Positions 63,872 to 64,000 of a stretch of 64,000 nt of DNA are shown in pieces. The stretch is from the NCBI RefSeq assembly GCF_021654135.1, contig NZ_JAKGSD010000033.1:5924-69923 (forward strand). Direction: 5' to 3'. Under the pieces are notes generated by a model. That model did no database searches. It was not told the DNA's origin and was given only the letters and a program-made list of their open reading frames with translations. Made by a program: the position numbers and the translations under genes. The DNA is from Amycolatopsis tucumanensis (GTDB lineage: Bacteria; Actinomycetota; Actinomycetes; Mycobacteriales; Pseudonocardiaceae). Each line of letters starts with the position of its first letter. The first letter of the stretch is position 1.

Positions 63872-64000
63872 CGATGCTGCCCGCATCGACCAACTCCCGC
63901 ACATCGGCCGGCAATGCCTCGCACACCTTGTCGACCACACCGCCGGTCGTGGCTTCGCGGAACACCTCGAACACCACCCGTGCCCGGTACACCGCCGCCG
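63858..64000 (-). CDS. DUF2267-like protein, C-terminal part only
   Basis: Partial; the gene enters from the right edge. The last 46 residues read AAVYRARVVFEVFREATTGG ... VVDKVCEALPADVRELVDAG, then SIGPLN and a TGA stop. This resembles the helical repeat of DUF2267 proteins, which often accompany Hsp20 genes in actinobacteria. It is too short to say more. Confidence 0.6.
   Translation of the reverse strand, partial: AAVYRARVVFEVFREATTGGVVDKVCEALPADVRELVDAGSIGPLN

Overview
The window is high-GC DNA with dense, often overlapping genes, many GTG starts and actinobacterial families throughout: an HspR/HAIR-type heat-shock signature, ANTAR regulators, STAS/RsbW-like switches, an actinobacterial Tad pilus locus and XRE-TPR regulators. 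It looks like the chromosome of an actinomycete, most likely a Pseudonocardiaceae-type organism. The family is inferred from gene content; no rRNA or tRNA gene is visible to confirm it.

Region 1 (1-16,500). A 34-bp tandem repeat and a non-coding stretch are followed by an HxlR-type regulator. A long minus-strand locus (13,194 down to 1,361) then encodes a Tad/Flp pilus: lipoprotein, secreted protein, RcpC/CpaB, CpaE/TadZ, TadA ATPase, TadB, TadC, a Flp-like pilin, two TadE-like and one TadG-like pseudopilins, a small coiled-coil protein and a large membrane LysM-BTAD protein. The prepilin peptidase lies divergently at 13,478. A NUDIX hydrolase coupled to an XRE-TPR regulator closes the region.

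Region 2 (16,500-41,470) is accessory in character and is the most unusual part. Two plus-strand, mostly translationally coupled operons flank a block of minus-strand regulators and kinases. Operon A (17,352-25,744) holds QueC, a reverse-transcriptase-like protein with an altered catalytic box, an FGE/C-lectin-fold protein without the usual cysteines, a DUF6884-like protein, a GT2, a radical SAM enzyme, a phosphoribosyltransferase, a GT4, a free-standing 5'-3' exonuclease and a PIG-L deacetylase. Operon B (32,760-39,937) holds a double-length QueD, QueE, FolE, a TGT/DpdA-like protein, a nucleoside-phosphorylase-like protein, a thymidylate-kinase-like protein, a DUF2797-like protein, a methyltransferase and a NUDIX protein. 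Together the operons carry the complete GTP to preQ0 route (FolE, QueD, QueE, QueC), plus candidate base-exchange, nucleotide-handling and sugar-decorating enzymes. I infer an undescribed 7-deazaguanine system, either a nucleic-acid modification (possibly glycosylated, possibly defensive) or a deazapurine nucleoside product. The region ends at a truncated PCMT/FxLD-type methyltransferase, which looks like a recombination scar.

Region 3 (41,540-64,000) is a stress-tolerance cluster. A minus-strand operon (50,633 to 41,542) encodes a general-stress membrane protein, DnaK, GrpE, CbpA-type DnaJ, CbpM-like modulator, ClpB, HtpX and an HtrA lipoprotein. Downstream are three Hsp20 genes, an HspR-like MerR regulator, a second small J-domain protein, two GAF-ANTAR regulators, a STAS/RsbW-like/STAS module, DUF2905, a peroxiredoxin, a glutaredoxin-like protein, a TrxC-type thioredoxin, a SnoaL-like protein and the end of a DUF2267 gene. 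Content and layout parallel the transmissible heat-resistance loci of proteobacteria. Two Hsp20 genes share CRP/FNR-like operators, and one also has a HAIR-like HspR site.
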